This document shows, one piece after another, positions 1-5,519 of a stretch of DNA of 5,865 nt. Origin of the DNA: Actinomycetota bacterium (GTDB taxonomy: Bacteria; Actinomycetota; Thermoleophilia; Solirubrobacterales; Solirubrobacteraceae); the NCBI GenBank assembly GCA_005888335.1, contig VAWY01000221.1, positions 1 to 5,865 of the forward strand. The letters are read 5' to 3'. Below the pieces are notes generated by a model. It was not told the DNA's origin. It searched no databases and saw only the letters and a list, made by a program, of their open reading frames with translations. The position numbers were made by a program, and so were the translations under genes. Positions within the stretch are counted from its first letter, which is position 1. Each line of letters begins with the position of its first letter.

Positions 1-50
1 CTCTCGATGGGCGCGACTCTACACAGGGCCGACGCGCGGAGATCCGCTGA
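1..50 (+). CDS. Possible 3' end of an upstream gene (partial)
   Basis: The frame whose codons begin at position 3 is open from the window edge and ends in TGA at 48-50, giving a 15-residue tail that finishes QGRRAEIR. The TGA shares its last A with the ATG of the MFS gene (TGATG), an arrangement typical of translationally coupled genes in one operon. Nothing in so short a tail identifies a family. The open frame could be chance; the support is only the stop/start overlap. Confidence 0.3.
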   Translation, partial: LDGRDSTQGRRAEIR

Positions 51-1237
51 TGCGCAGGCTCGTGTTCTTGCTCTATGCGTTCCACAGCCTCGTCGCGGCG
101 GACGGGAACGCCGTGATCCCACTCGTGCCGACATACACGACGCGTTTCGGCCTCTCGGTCTTCGCTGCGGGCCTGCTCGTAGGCGCACCGGCCTTCGCGA
201 TGCTCGTCCTCTCGCTGCCGGTCGGGCTGCTCAGCGACCGGGTGGGAGCGCGCGCCGTGACGATCGCGGCGAGCGCGCTCCTCGCGGTCTCGGCGCTCGG
301 CCAGGCGCTCGCCGACTCGTACGTGCTGCTGCTCGTGAGCTGGGCGCTCTTCGGCGTCACGTCCGCGATCATCTACACCGCCTCGCCCGCCTGGCTCGCT
401 GCTGCCACGCCGCCGCGCCATCGCGTTGCGGCGCTGGGCGGGATCGCGATCGCCGCGGGCCTGGGGTTGATGATCGGACCGGCGTTCGCGGGCTTGATGT
501 CCGACCATTTCGGGTCGGGCGCGCCGTTCCTGACCGTCGCCGCCGCGGCCGCGATCGTCACGGTCGGGCTCGTGCTACAGCCGACGACCCGGGCGGCTCC
601 CGTTGCGCCCGTCGCCGGCAGCCTGCGCGCGTTGGTGCGCGAACCCCATGGAGCGTCGGTGCTCGCGCTGATGTTCTTCGTCGGCTCGCTCGGCGGGATC
701 GTCAACCTGCTCGTGCCCCTGCGCCTCCACCGGGACGGGCTCGGCGCCGGCGCGATCGGGATCGCGTTTACGGCTTCGATGGCTCTCTTCGTCTTGACGA
801 GCGGCAAGGTCGCGCGGCTCGGCGACCGGGTCCCATTGCTCGCCGCCTCCGGGGTCGCCACAGTCGCCCTGGGACTTCTGCTGTTGATCCCGGCGCTCGC
901 CGGCTCCGCGGTTCTCGTGATCGTCTTTCTCGTCGTTCGCGCACCGCTCTGGTCGGTGGTCTCGACGATCTCGAACCCACTCTGCGCCCGTGGAGCGGCG
1001 CTTGCCGGGGTCGGCACGGGCTTCGGGCTCGCGCTGATGAACCTGTGCTGGGCGGCCGGGAACCTGGGCGGACCGCTCGCCGGCGGTGCGCTCGCAGGCG
1101 CCGTCGGCGACCGTCCTGTGTTCGCACTGCTGGGGCTCGCGGGCGCTGTGATCGGCGTCGCCGTTCTGCACGCGCACGTGCCCCGTCCGCACGGCCCTGT
1201 ACCCGAGGCTCTGTCAGGCGATCTGATGAGGAGGTAG
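50..1237 (+). CDS. MFS transporter, 12-helix, probable proton-coupled efflux pump
   Basis: A 395-residue integral membrane protein of the major facilitator superfamily, of normal length for the 12-helix drug:H+ antiporter type. Visible signatures are the cytoplasmic loop 2-3 motif A (GLLSDRVGAR, residues 59-68) and a helix-5 motif C-like stretch (GLGLMIGPAFAG, 137-148), which is characteristic of antiporters. A second GNLGGPLAGG (338-347) in the C-terminal half echoes motif C. Long hydrophobic segments alternate with short charged loops, and a polar loop around 178-203 separates the two six-helix halves. The start ATG at 50 has GGAG at 38-41, 8 nt upstream. The gene lies 5 nt before the SDR gene, so it may export a substrate or product of that enzyme, or a toxic intermediate. 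Antiporter rather than importer is inferred from motif C. The substrate is not deducible. Confidence 0.93.
   Translation: MRRLVFLLYAFHSLVAADGNAVIPLVPTYTTRFGLSVFAAGLLVGAPAFAMLVLSLPVGLLSDRVGARAVTIAASALLAVSALGQALADSYVLLLVSWALFGVTSAIIYTASPAWLAAATPPRHRVAALGGIAIAAGLGLMIGPAFAGLMSDHFGSGAPFLTVAAAAAIVTVGLVLQPTTRAAPVAPVAGSLRALVREPHGASVLALMFFVGSLGGIVNLLVPLRLHRDGLGAGAIGIAFTASMALFVLTSGKVARLGDRVPLLAASGVATVALGLLLLIPALAGSAVLVIVFLVVRAPLWSVVSTISNPLCARGAALAGVGTGFGLALMNLCWAAGNLGGPLAGGALAGAVGDRPVFALLGLAGAVIGVAVLHAHVPRPHGPVPEALSGDLMRR
1228..1235 (+). promoter_or_regulatory. Strong ribosome-binding site fixing the SDR start
   Basis: GAGGAGGT is a near-perfect anti-16S match located 8 nt before ATG 1243. The stop codon TAG (1235-1237) of the MFS gene begins with its last base, so ribosomes finishing the transporter are delivered to the SDR start. 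An in-frame GTG at 1237 is too close to the site to be used. This argues against reading the SDR as the tail of the much longer open frame that begins at position 7. Confidence 0.85.
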
Positions 1238-1242
1238 TGACG

Positions 1243-2010
1243 ATGGGCAAGCACGACGGCAAGGTCGCGATCGTGACCGGTGGCGGCGGCGGCATCGGCG
1301 CCGCGGTCGGCGAGGTTTTCGCCCGCGAGGGCGCGAAGGTCGCGGTGCTCGACCTCGACCCGGCGCTCGCGGAAGCATCGGCCGAGCACCTACGCGGTTT
1401 CGGCGCCGACGCCCGGCCTTACCGTGCCGACGTCACCTCGAGCGCCGAGGTCGACGAGGTCTTCGCTCGCGTGCACGACGAGCTGGGCGGCATCGACGCG
1501 CTCGTCAACTGCGCCGGAATCAGCCGTGTCGGCGACCACACGCAAGACCTCTCGGACGAGATCTGGAACCAGTCGATCGGCGTCATGCAAAGCGGCGTTT
1601 TCTTCTGCACCCGCGCTGCCGGGAGCGTGATGCTCCAGCAGCGCTCGGGCTCCGTGACGCACATCTCGTCGATCCGCGGCTTCTCGCCGAACCCGGGCCG
1701 ACTTGCGTACTGCGCAGCGAAGGCGGCGGTGCTCATGATGGCGAAGGTGACCGCCGGCGAGTGGGCGCCGTACGGAGTGCGTGTGAACGCCGTCGCCCCA
1801 GGCGTCGAGCGCACGCCGATGTGGACGCGGGACGTCGCGCTCGGTCTCTTCGACGAGCAGGAATACCTCGACCTCATCCCCGCGCACCGTCTCGGCGATC
1901 CGGAGGAAGTGGGAAAGCTCTGCTCGTACCTGGCGTCGGACGACGCGGGCTCCATCACCGGCGCCTGCATCACGATCGACGGCGGGCTTACGTCGATTCC
2001 CGCGGGCTAG
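1243..2010 (+). CDS. Classical SDR family NAD(P)-dependent oxidoreductase
   Basis: A 255-residue cytosolic short-chain dehydrogenase/reductase of full classical length. The Rossmann nucleotide-binding motif is TGGGGGIG (12-19). Asp37 at the end of the second strand (VLDLD) points to NAD(H) rather than NADP(H). The adenine-ring motifs ADV (62-64) and NCAG (89-92) are present. The catalytic Ser is S143 (ISS) and the active-site YCAAK gives Y156 and K160. The VNAVAPG loop (181-187) and the C-terminal ITIDGG (244-248) are typical. It presumably oxidises or reduces an alcohol/ketone on a sugar, polyol or hydroxyacid; family membership is certain, substrate is not. One oddity is that the Asn of the extended N-S-Y-K tetrad appears replaced by Met115. 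The gene follows the MFS transporter by 5 nt and is convergent with RraA, ending 32 nt from it. Confidence 0.95.
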   Translation: MGKHDGKVAIVTGGGGGIGAAVGEVFAREGAKVAVLDLDPALAEASAEHLRGFGADARPYRADVTSSAEVDEVFARVHDELGGIDALVNCAGISRVGDHTQDLSDEIWNQSIGVMQSGVFFCTRAAGSVMLQQRSGSVTHISSIRGFSPNPGRLAYCAAKAAVLMMAKVTAGEWAPYGVRVNAVAPGVERTPMWTRDVALGLFDEQEYLDLIPAHRLGDPEEVGKLCSYLASDDAGSITGACITIDGGLTSIPAG

Positions 2011-2042
2011 AACACTCCGTAACGGTCTTAGGCCTCGAGCGG

Positions 2043-2558
2043 CTAGACTCCCTCGCGAACCGACTCACGGATCTCGGTCTCCGTCGCGACGAGTGCCTCG
2101 GCCCGCCCGAGGGCCTCGTCGCGCAGGCCGGCCGGGATGACGACGATCCCGTCGCGGTCGGCGACGACGTAGTCGCCCGGCTCGACGCGCACCGAGCCGA
2201 TCGTCACCGCCGCGTTCCAGTGCTCGATCCGCCAGCGCGGCACGGCGTCGGCCGGCGTTCGATAGCGGCAGAAGACGGGGAAGTCCTGGCCGAGGATGGC
2301 CTCGATGTCGCGACAGCCGCCGTCGATCACGGCACCGGCACACCCGCGGGCGCGGAGCGCCACGACTGAGAGCTCGCCGAGATGCGCGGACGTACACCCC
2401 TCGTCGTGCGTCTGGTAGACGACGACGTGGTGGGCGGGCACCTCGCCGAGCATCGTGAGGATGCCCCGGATCGAGGCATCGCGGTCGAGCTGCACGGCCG
2501 GGACGCCCTCGACCGGAAAGGCCGGGCCCGCGAGACGCATGCCCTCGCGCAGCGGCAA
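2043..2558 (-). CDS. RraA family protein (aldolase/regulator fold), N-terminus uncertain
   Basis: The frame from TTG 2558 down to TAG (2045-2043) encodes 171 residues that match the RraA / HMG-CHA aldolase family. Visible in order are GMRLAGPAF (6-14), a region ending in HLGELSVVALRARG, the active-site motif IDGGCRD (78-84, with Arg83 and metal-binding Asp84) and the closing VEPGDYVVADRDGIVVIP block (125-142). Aldolase members carry a D-X20-R-D motif; here the first Asp position is Glu62. Family members are usually 200-230 residues. Clear family sequence continues upstream of 2558 (LYTGALTDVLDELG) until an in-frame TAG at 2636-2634, with no ATG/GTG/TTG between. The 2558 start is therefore simply the first standard start codon, removes the first helix and may not be real. 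The protein could act as a pyruvate-releasing aldolase in the neighbouring catabolic pathway, or be a non-enzymatic paralogue. Family confidence is high, intactness doubtful. Confidence 0.82.
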   Translation of the reverse strand: MPLREGMRLAGPAFPVEGVPAVQLDRDASIRGILTMLGEVPAHHVVVYQTHDEGCTSAHLGELSVVALRARGCAGAVIDGGCRDIEAILGQDFPVFCRYRTPADAVPRWRIEHWNAAVTIGSVRVEPGDYVVADRDGIVVIPAGLRDEALGRAEALVATETEIRESVREGV

Positions 2559-2660
2559 CAGGCCGGGCGGCAGGGTCCGGCCCTGCTCGCCGAGCTCGTC
2601 GAGGACGTCGGTCAGCGCGCCGGTATAAAGGCGCTAGGCGCGTTCGGCGAGGGTGGCCCA
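2559..2660 (-). pseudogene. Interrupted N-terminal coding part of the RraA gene
   Basis: Continuing the RraA frame upstream of 2558 gives LYTGALTDVLDELG and then TLPPG, the usual first helix and loop of the family, preceded by WATLAERA and then the amber codon TAG at 2636-2634. Thus family-like sequence lies on both sides of the stop. No standard start codon lies between the TAG and 2558. Possible explanations are a nonsense mutation, readthrough, a non-standard CTG start at 2615, or a one-base indel. A TTG at 2661 in the neighbouring frame would join LYTGAL if one C near 2629-2630 were removed. What is seen is the stop and the homologous flanks; the cause is inferred. Confidence 0.6.
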
Positions 2661-2678
2661 ACCGGAGTCGGCAGCTGC

Positions 2679-2707
2679 TTGACGCCCACCCGGGACGTTC
2701 CTAGACT
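2679..2707 (+). promoter_or_regulatory. Sigma-70-type promoter for the binding protein/enolase operon
   Basis: TTGACG (2679-2684) and TAGACT (2702-2707) are separated by exactly 17 nt. The -35 matches five of six consensus bases and the -10 fits the TANNNT form common in high-GC bacteria. The predicted transcription start is near 2714, leaving an untranslated leader of about 87 nt before the TTG at 2801. It lies in the divergent region between the RraA gene and the solute-binding protein and points toward the latter. Not experimentally shown. Confidence 0.6.
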
Positions 2708-2716
2708 CGTCGATTC

Positions 2717-2728
2717 GCAAACGTTTGC
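2717..2728. promoter_or_regulatory. LacI/GalR-family-type operator palindrome
   Basis: GCAAACGTTTGC is a perfect 12-bp palindrome with the central AAACGTTT typical of LacI-family operators, where the hinge helix inserts at the central CG. It resembles the core of the PurR box and cre-type sites. It begins about 3 nt after the predicted transcription start of the 2679-2707 promoter, an ideal position for repression. The regulator is not in the window. A 12-bp palindrome alone could occur by chance in 5.9 kb; the sequence type plus location are what support the call. Confidence 0.6.
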
Positions 2729-2800
2729 CCGCTGCTTCGACACACTGCTGCGTGAAGCTATCCCAGTCGACCCATCCGCACAAGTGACCCAGCGCTAGCG

Positions 2801-3955
2801 TTGCTCGAGCGCATTTGCCTGCGCGGGCTCGGCTGGGACCACGACCGTTGCACCGCGCCGCTGCGGGCATGTACCGAGGCCTGGGAGCGGCTCCGGCCTG
2901 AAGTCGAGATCGTCTGGGAGAACCGCTCGCTGATGGCCTTCGGCGACGAGCCGCTCGAGGAGGTCGCGGACCGGTACGACCTGCTCATGATCGACTATCC
3001 CTTCTGCGGGACCGCCGAAGCAACGGGAGCGCTCGCGCCACTCGACGACCTGCTCGCCACCGATCAGCTCGCCGCTCTCGCCGGCGACGCGGTCGGCCCG
3101 AGCCACGTCTCCTACGCCTACCACGGCCGCCAGTGGGGGCTCGCCACCGATGCGGCATGCCAGGTCGCGGCCGTCCGCGACGAGCTGCTCGACGGCGCCC
3201 CGGCTCCGGCGACCTGGGACGAGGTTCGCGATCTGGCACGCCGGCACCGCGGCCGGGTCGCTGTGCCGCTCGCGCCGACCCAGGCGATGTGCGCGTTCCT
3301 CACGCTCTGCGCGAATGGGGGCTCGCCGGCCGCCGAAGACCCCGACCGGCTGGTGGACCAGGCGGTCGGGCTCGCCGCGCTCCAGCTGCTGTCGGAGCTC
3401 TTCCGGCTCGGCCCGCCCTCGGCCCTCGAGTGGCAGCCGCCCGACGTCCTCGGCCGTCTGACCGCAGGTGACGAGCTCGTCTACGTCCCGCTCGCATTCG
3501 GCTTCGTCACGTATGCGCGTGCCGACCGGGTGCCGCGGCCCTGTCGCTTCCTCGACGTGCCGTCTGCGGGCTCCGGACCGGTCGGCTCGATCCTCGGCGG
3601 CGCCGGTCTCGCCGTCGCCTCCGCCAGCGCGCACCCGCAGGAGGCCGCCAACTTCGCCGCGTACGCGAGCGGAGCGGAGGCGCAGCGCACGCTCGTCGGC
3701 CCCGCGGGCGGTCAGCCCGGCAGCCGCGCCGCCTGGAACGACCCGGAGCTCGACCGCGCCGCCGGCGGCTTCTTCTCAGGGACGGCGACGACCATCGAGC
3801 AGGCCTGGGTGCGGCCGCGCGAGCGCTGGTGGCCGGCGTTCCAGCTCGAAGGCGGCGGCCTGTTGCATCGCGGCCTCGTCGCGGCCGACCCGCCTCGCAC
3901 CACCCTCGAGTCGCTCAACTCCCTGTACCAGGACTGCATGCGGAGGCACGCGTGA
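2801..3955 (+). CDS. ABC-type solute-binding protein (carbohydrate type) lacking a signal peptide
   Basis: A 384-residue protein resembling family-1 extracellular solute-binding proteins. The N-terminal LRGLGWDHDRCTAPL (7-21), VEIVWENRSL (35-44) and YDLLMIDYPFCG (59-70) form the first lobe strands. The hinge/C-lobe signature runs from GSILGGAGLAVASASAHPQ (262-280) through EAANFAAYASG (281-291) to GGQPGSRAAW (303-312). There is no hydrophobic export signal or lipobox Cys: the first residues are LLERICLRGL, and the upstream in-frame codons reach TGA at 2753 without any ATG or GTG. TTG 2801 is the only standard start and has no good ribosome-binding site. From memory, a subgroup of such proteins with a WDHxRG-like N-terminus is generally signal-less, so this may be normal for the subgroup. 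No permease or ATPase gene is adjacent. The last codons overlap the enolase-type gene (GTGA). It may sense or bind the pathway's sugar inside the cell, or partner a distant transporter. Confidence 0.83.
   Translation: MLERICLRGLGWDHDRCTAPLRACTEAWERLRPEVEIVWENRSLMAFGDEPLEEVADRYDLLMIDYPFCGTAEATGALAPLDDLLATDQLAALAGDAVGPSHVSYAYHGRQWGLATDAACQVAAVRDELLDGAPAPATWDEVRDLARRHRGRVAVPLAPTQAMCAFLTLCANGGSPAAEDPDRLVDQAVGLAALQLLSELFRLGPPSALEWQPPDVLGRLTAGDELVYVPLAFGFVTYARADRVPRPCRFLDVPSAGSGPVGSILGGAGLAVASASAHPQEAANFAAYASGAEAQRTLVGPAGGQPGSRAAWNDPELDRAAGGFFSGTATTIEQAWVRPRERWWPAFQLEGGGLLHRGLVAADPPRTTLESLNSLYQDCMRRHA
3942..3946 (+). promoter_or_regulatory. Ribosome-binding site inside the binding-protein gene
   Basis: GGAGG lies 5 nt before the GTG at 3952 and inside the last codons of the solute-binding protein. 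It decides the GTG start of the enolase-superfamily gene against an in-frame ATG at 3829, which would add 41 residues unlike the family and overlap the upstream gene deeply. Confidence 0.8.
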
Positions 3956-5139
3956 AGATCACCGCCGTCACCTGCCACGTCCTGCTGGATCCCGGCTTCG
4001 AGGCCGACGCGACAAGCTCGGCGCAAGACACGATCGTCGTCGAGGTCGAGACCGACGAGGGCGTCGTCGGAATCGGCGAGACCGACCTCAACGCGTGGGT
4101 CGCGCGCGCGTGCATAGAAGCACCGGGGATGCACACCATGGACGGGGGACTCGCGGAGACGCTCCTCGGCCTCGATCCGCTCGATCCAGTCTCGGTCTGG
4201 AACCGGCTGTACGTCGGGACGGCGATGACCGGCCGGCGCGGCGCGGTCGTCCACGCGCTCGGTGCACTGGATATGGCGCTCTGGGACATCTGCGGAAAGG
4301 CGGCCGGCAAGCCGACGTGGCAGGTGCTCGGCGAAGCCGCGCACCAGTCGCTCACGCCGTACGCCTCGCTCCTTCCGCACGCCCGCGATCTCGACTCCTT
4401 CCAGCAGGCGATCGTCGACCAGGCGACGTGGGCCAAGAACCGCGACTTCCGCGCGGCAAAGCTCGAACTCCTCTGGACGGGGCCGTACGCAAGCACCGGG
4501 CTCGACGAGCCGGACACGCGCATGGTGGAGACGATCGCGGCCACGCGGAAGGCGGTGGGCCCCGACTTCGTGATCATGGTCGACGTCGCCTACTCGTGGA
4601 ACTCGCACGCGCACGCGCTCGAGATCGTCGAGACCTGGGCGGAATACGACGTCTTCTTCGTCGAGACACCACTCTGGGCCGACGACCTCGACGGCTACGC
4701 AGAGCTGTCGCGGCGCTCGCCGATCCCCGTCGCCGCAGGCGAGTGGCTCGCGACACGGTTCGAATTCCTCGACCTGATGGACCGCGGGGGAGTGCAGGTC
4801 GTGCAGCCGGATGTCGGCCGCGTCGGCGGGCTCACCGAGGCTCGCCGTGTCTGCGAGCTCGCGGCGAAACGACAGCGGCTCGTCGTCCCGCACGGTTGGA
4901 AGACGGGCATAACGGTCGCCGCCACGGCGCACCTCGCCGCCGTGACCGGGCATATGCCGTTCTTCGAGTACGTGCCGCAGCAGGTGGCCGAGTCTGCTCT
5001 GCGGCGCGATCTCGTGACCGACGAGCTCCAGCTCGTCGACGGCAAGCTCGCGCTGCCGCAGCGCCCCGGCCTCGGCATCGAGTTGAACGCCGATGCGCTC
5101 GATCGATTCGAGGAGGCGGCGCGCCGGCTCCGGCCATAA
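3952..5139 (+). CDS. Mandelate racemase/muconate lactonizing enzyme family protein, probable acid-sugar dehydratase
   Basis: A 395-residue enolase-superfamily enzyme with a capping domain (about 1-125) and a TIM-barrel domain (about 125-375). The three Mg2+ ligands are Asp211 (VDVAYSW), Glu238 (FFVETPL) and Glu264 (AAGEW). The His-Asp dyad is Asp287 (QPDVGRVGG) and His314 (VVPHGWKTG). The spacings Glu264-Asp287 (23) and Asp287-His314 (27) equal those of mandelate racemase (E247-D270-H297), placing it in that subgroup. At the second-strand base position, K170-L-E172 replaces the usual K-x-K. Such enzymes abstract the proton alpha to a carboxylate, most often dehydrating aldonic or uronic acids; the exact acid is unknown. 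GTG start with GGAGG 5 nt upstream; four-base overlap with the binding-protein stop, so both are one operon under the 2679 promoter. An RraA-type aldolase next door would suit cleavage of the resulting 2-keto-acid. Confidence 0.94.
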   Translation: MKITAVTCHVLLDPGFEADATSSAQDTIVVEVETDEGVVGIGETDLNAWVARACIEAPGMHTMDGGLAETLLGLDPLDPVSVWNRLYVGTAMTGRRGAVVHALGALDMALWDICGKAAGKPTWQVLGEAAHQSLTPYASLLPHARDLDSFQQAIVDQATWAKNRDFRAAKLELLWTGPYASTGLDEPDTRMVETIAATRKAVGPDFVIMVDVAYSWNSHAHALEIVETWAEYDVFFVETPLWADDLDGYAELSRRSPIPVAAGEWLATRFEFLDLMDRGGVQVVQPDVGRVGGLTEARRVCELAAKRQRLVVPHGWKTGITVAATAHLAAVTGHMPFFEYVPQQVAESALRRDLVTDELQLVDGKLALPQRPGLGIELNADALDRFEEAARRLRP

Positions 5140-5141
5140 GG

Positions 5142-5252
5142 CGACGCGGCCCACCCGAGCGGGAGTTCGCCGGCGGGCTTGGCGTCTCTCGCTCGACGCT
5201 CCGCGAGGCCATCCGCGCACTAGTGACGATGAACATCCTCGTCTCGCGTCAC
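5142..5252 (+). pseudogene. Remnant of a GntR-family transcription regulator (wHTH piece)
   Basis: Beginning 2 nt after the enolase stop codon, one frame reads PPEREFAGGLGVSRSTLREA followed by IRALVTMNILVSRH, a clear match to the GntR winged-helix core (normally PSERELAERLGVSRSTVREALRAL). The 30 or so residues before it, including a start codon, are absent, and the wing is lost after SRH. Scraps such as SDDLGGAGA or AQALAE appear in the other two frames near 5254-5289, suggesting frameshifted decay. No ligand-binding (FCD/UTRA) domain follows. It is probably the former regulator of the adjacent catabolic operon, truncated by a rearrangement. Confidence 0.68.
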
Positions 5253-5390
5253 CTCGGACGACCTCGGCGGCGCAGGCGCTCGCCGAGCGAAGGCGGGGCC
5301 GACACGGTCAGTCGCCCCACTGGTCCTGCCGTGGGAGCGGGCGAGTTGTGCCTCGACGCTCCACCCGGAGGTGCCCTCATTACCCGGCTG
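5253..5390. other. Intergenic stretch with no recognisable gene
   Basis: Between the GntR remnant and the amidase promoter I see no homology-bearing reading frame on either strand beyond possible frameshifted scraps of the regulator in its first 40 nt. There is no convincing terminator: no GC-rich hairpin is followed by a T run. It is the likely zone of the break between the catabolic cluster and the less GC-rich amidase segment. Confidence 0.5.
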
Positions 5391-5419
5391 TTGCAATCGA
5401 CAGGGCGGAGGTGTACGTT
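5391..5419 (+). promoter_or_regulatory. Promoter of the amidase gene
   Basis: TTGCAA (5391-5396) and TACGTT (5414-5419) are 17 nt apart, giving a good -35 and a TANNNT -10. The start of transcription would fall near 5426, about 95 nt before ATG 5520. Nothing upstream is positioned to cotranscribe the amidase, so an own promoter makes sense. Confidence 0.55.
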
Positions 5420-5431
5420 CGGCGCCGAACG
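5416..5431. promoter_or_regulatory. Perfect 16-bp palindrome over the amidase -10/start region, probable operator
   Basis: CGTTCGGCGCCGAACG is its own reverse complement, with no loop and a mismatch only beyond both ends. It covers four bases of the -10 box and the expected transcription start, the classic place for a dimeric repressor such as a TetR- or GntR-type protein. No regulator gene is visible here; the protein that binds it is unknown. As RNA it would be too tight to form a normal hairpin, favouring a DNA-binding role. Confidence 0.55.
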
Positions 5432-5519
5432 AATCGAGATGCTGGGTCGGCGCCCAGGCAGGCGGGGCCGGAATCTTCTGTCTCGGGTGCAGCCGATCGC
5501 AGTCGCGGGAGGGGGACCC

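Noticed and set aside
373..1389. Long minus-strand open frame opposite the MFS gene
   Set aside because: Low-complexity Pro/Ala/Thr/Arg composition and spans two real plus-strand genes; a high-GC artefact.
7..2010. Single 667-residue open frame covering both the MFS and SDR regions
   Set aside because: The first 412 residues are out-of-frame translation of the transporter gene (Arg/Ala-rich, no domain). The SDR proper starts at ATG 1243 with a strong ribosome-binding site, so this is not a fusion.
2011..2042. Possible bidirectional terminator between the convergent SDR and RraA genes
   Set aside because: Only a five-pair bulged hairpin (around 2029-2045, overlapping the RraA stop codon) without a T run could be found; too weak to call.
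2752..2787. Short GTG-started open frame (11 codons) in the leader of the binding-protein operon, a possible leader peptide
   Set aside because: No ribosome-binding site and no run of regulatory codons or attenuator hairpin; likely chance.
2382..2798. Plus-strand open frame of 138 codons across the RraA gene and the divergent region
   Set aside because: Antisense to clear RraA sequence and runs through the promoter and operator; no family features.
3712..5220. Long minus-strand open frame (502 codons) opposite the enolase-type gene
   Set aside because: Arg/Glu/Val-rich shadow of a high-GC gene with no recognisable motif; the plus strand has full metal-ligand and dyad motifs.
5442..5457. Small hairpin CTGGG-6-CCCAG in the amidase leader
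   Set aside because: Five-pair stems are common in GC-rich DNA and nothing links it to a riboswitch or terminator.
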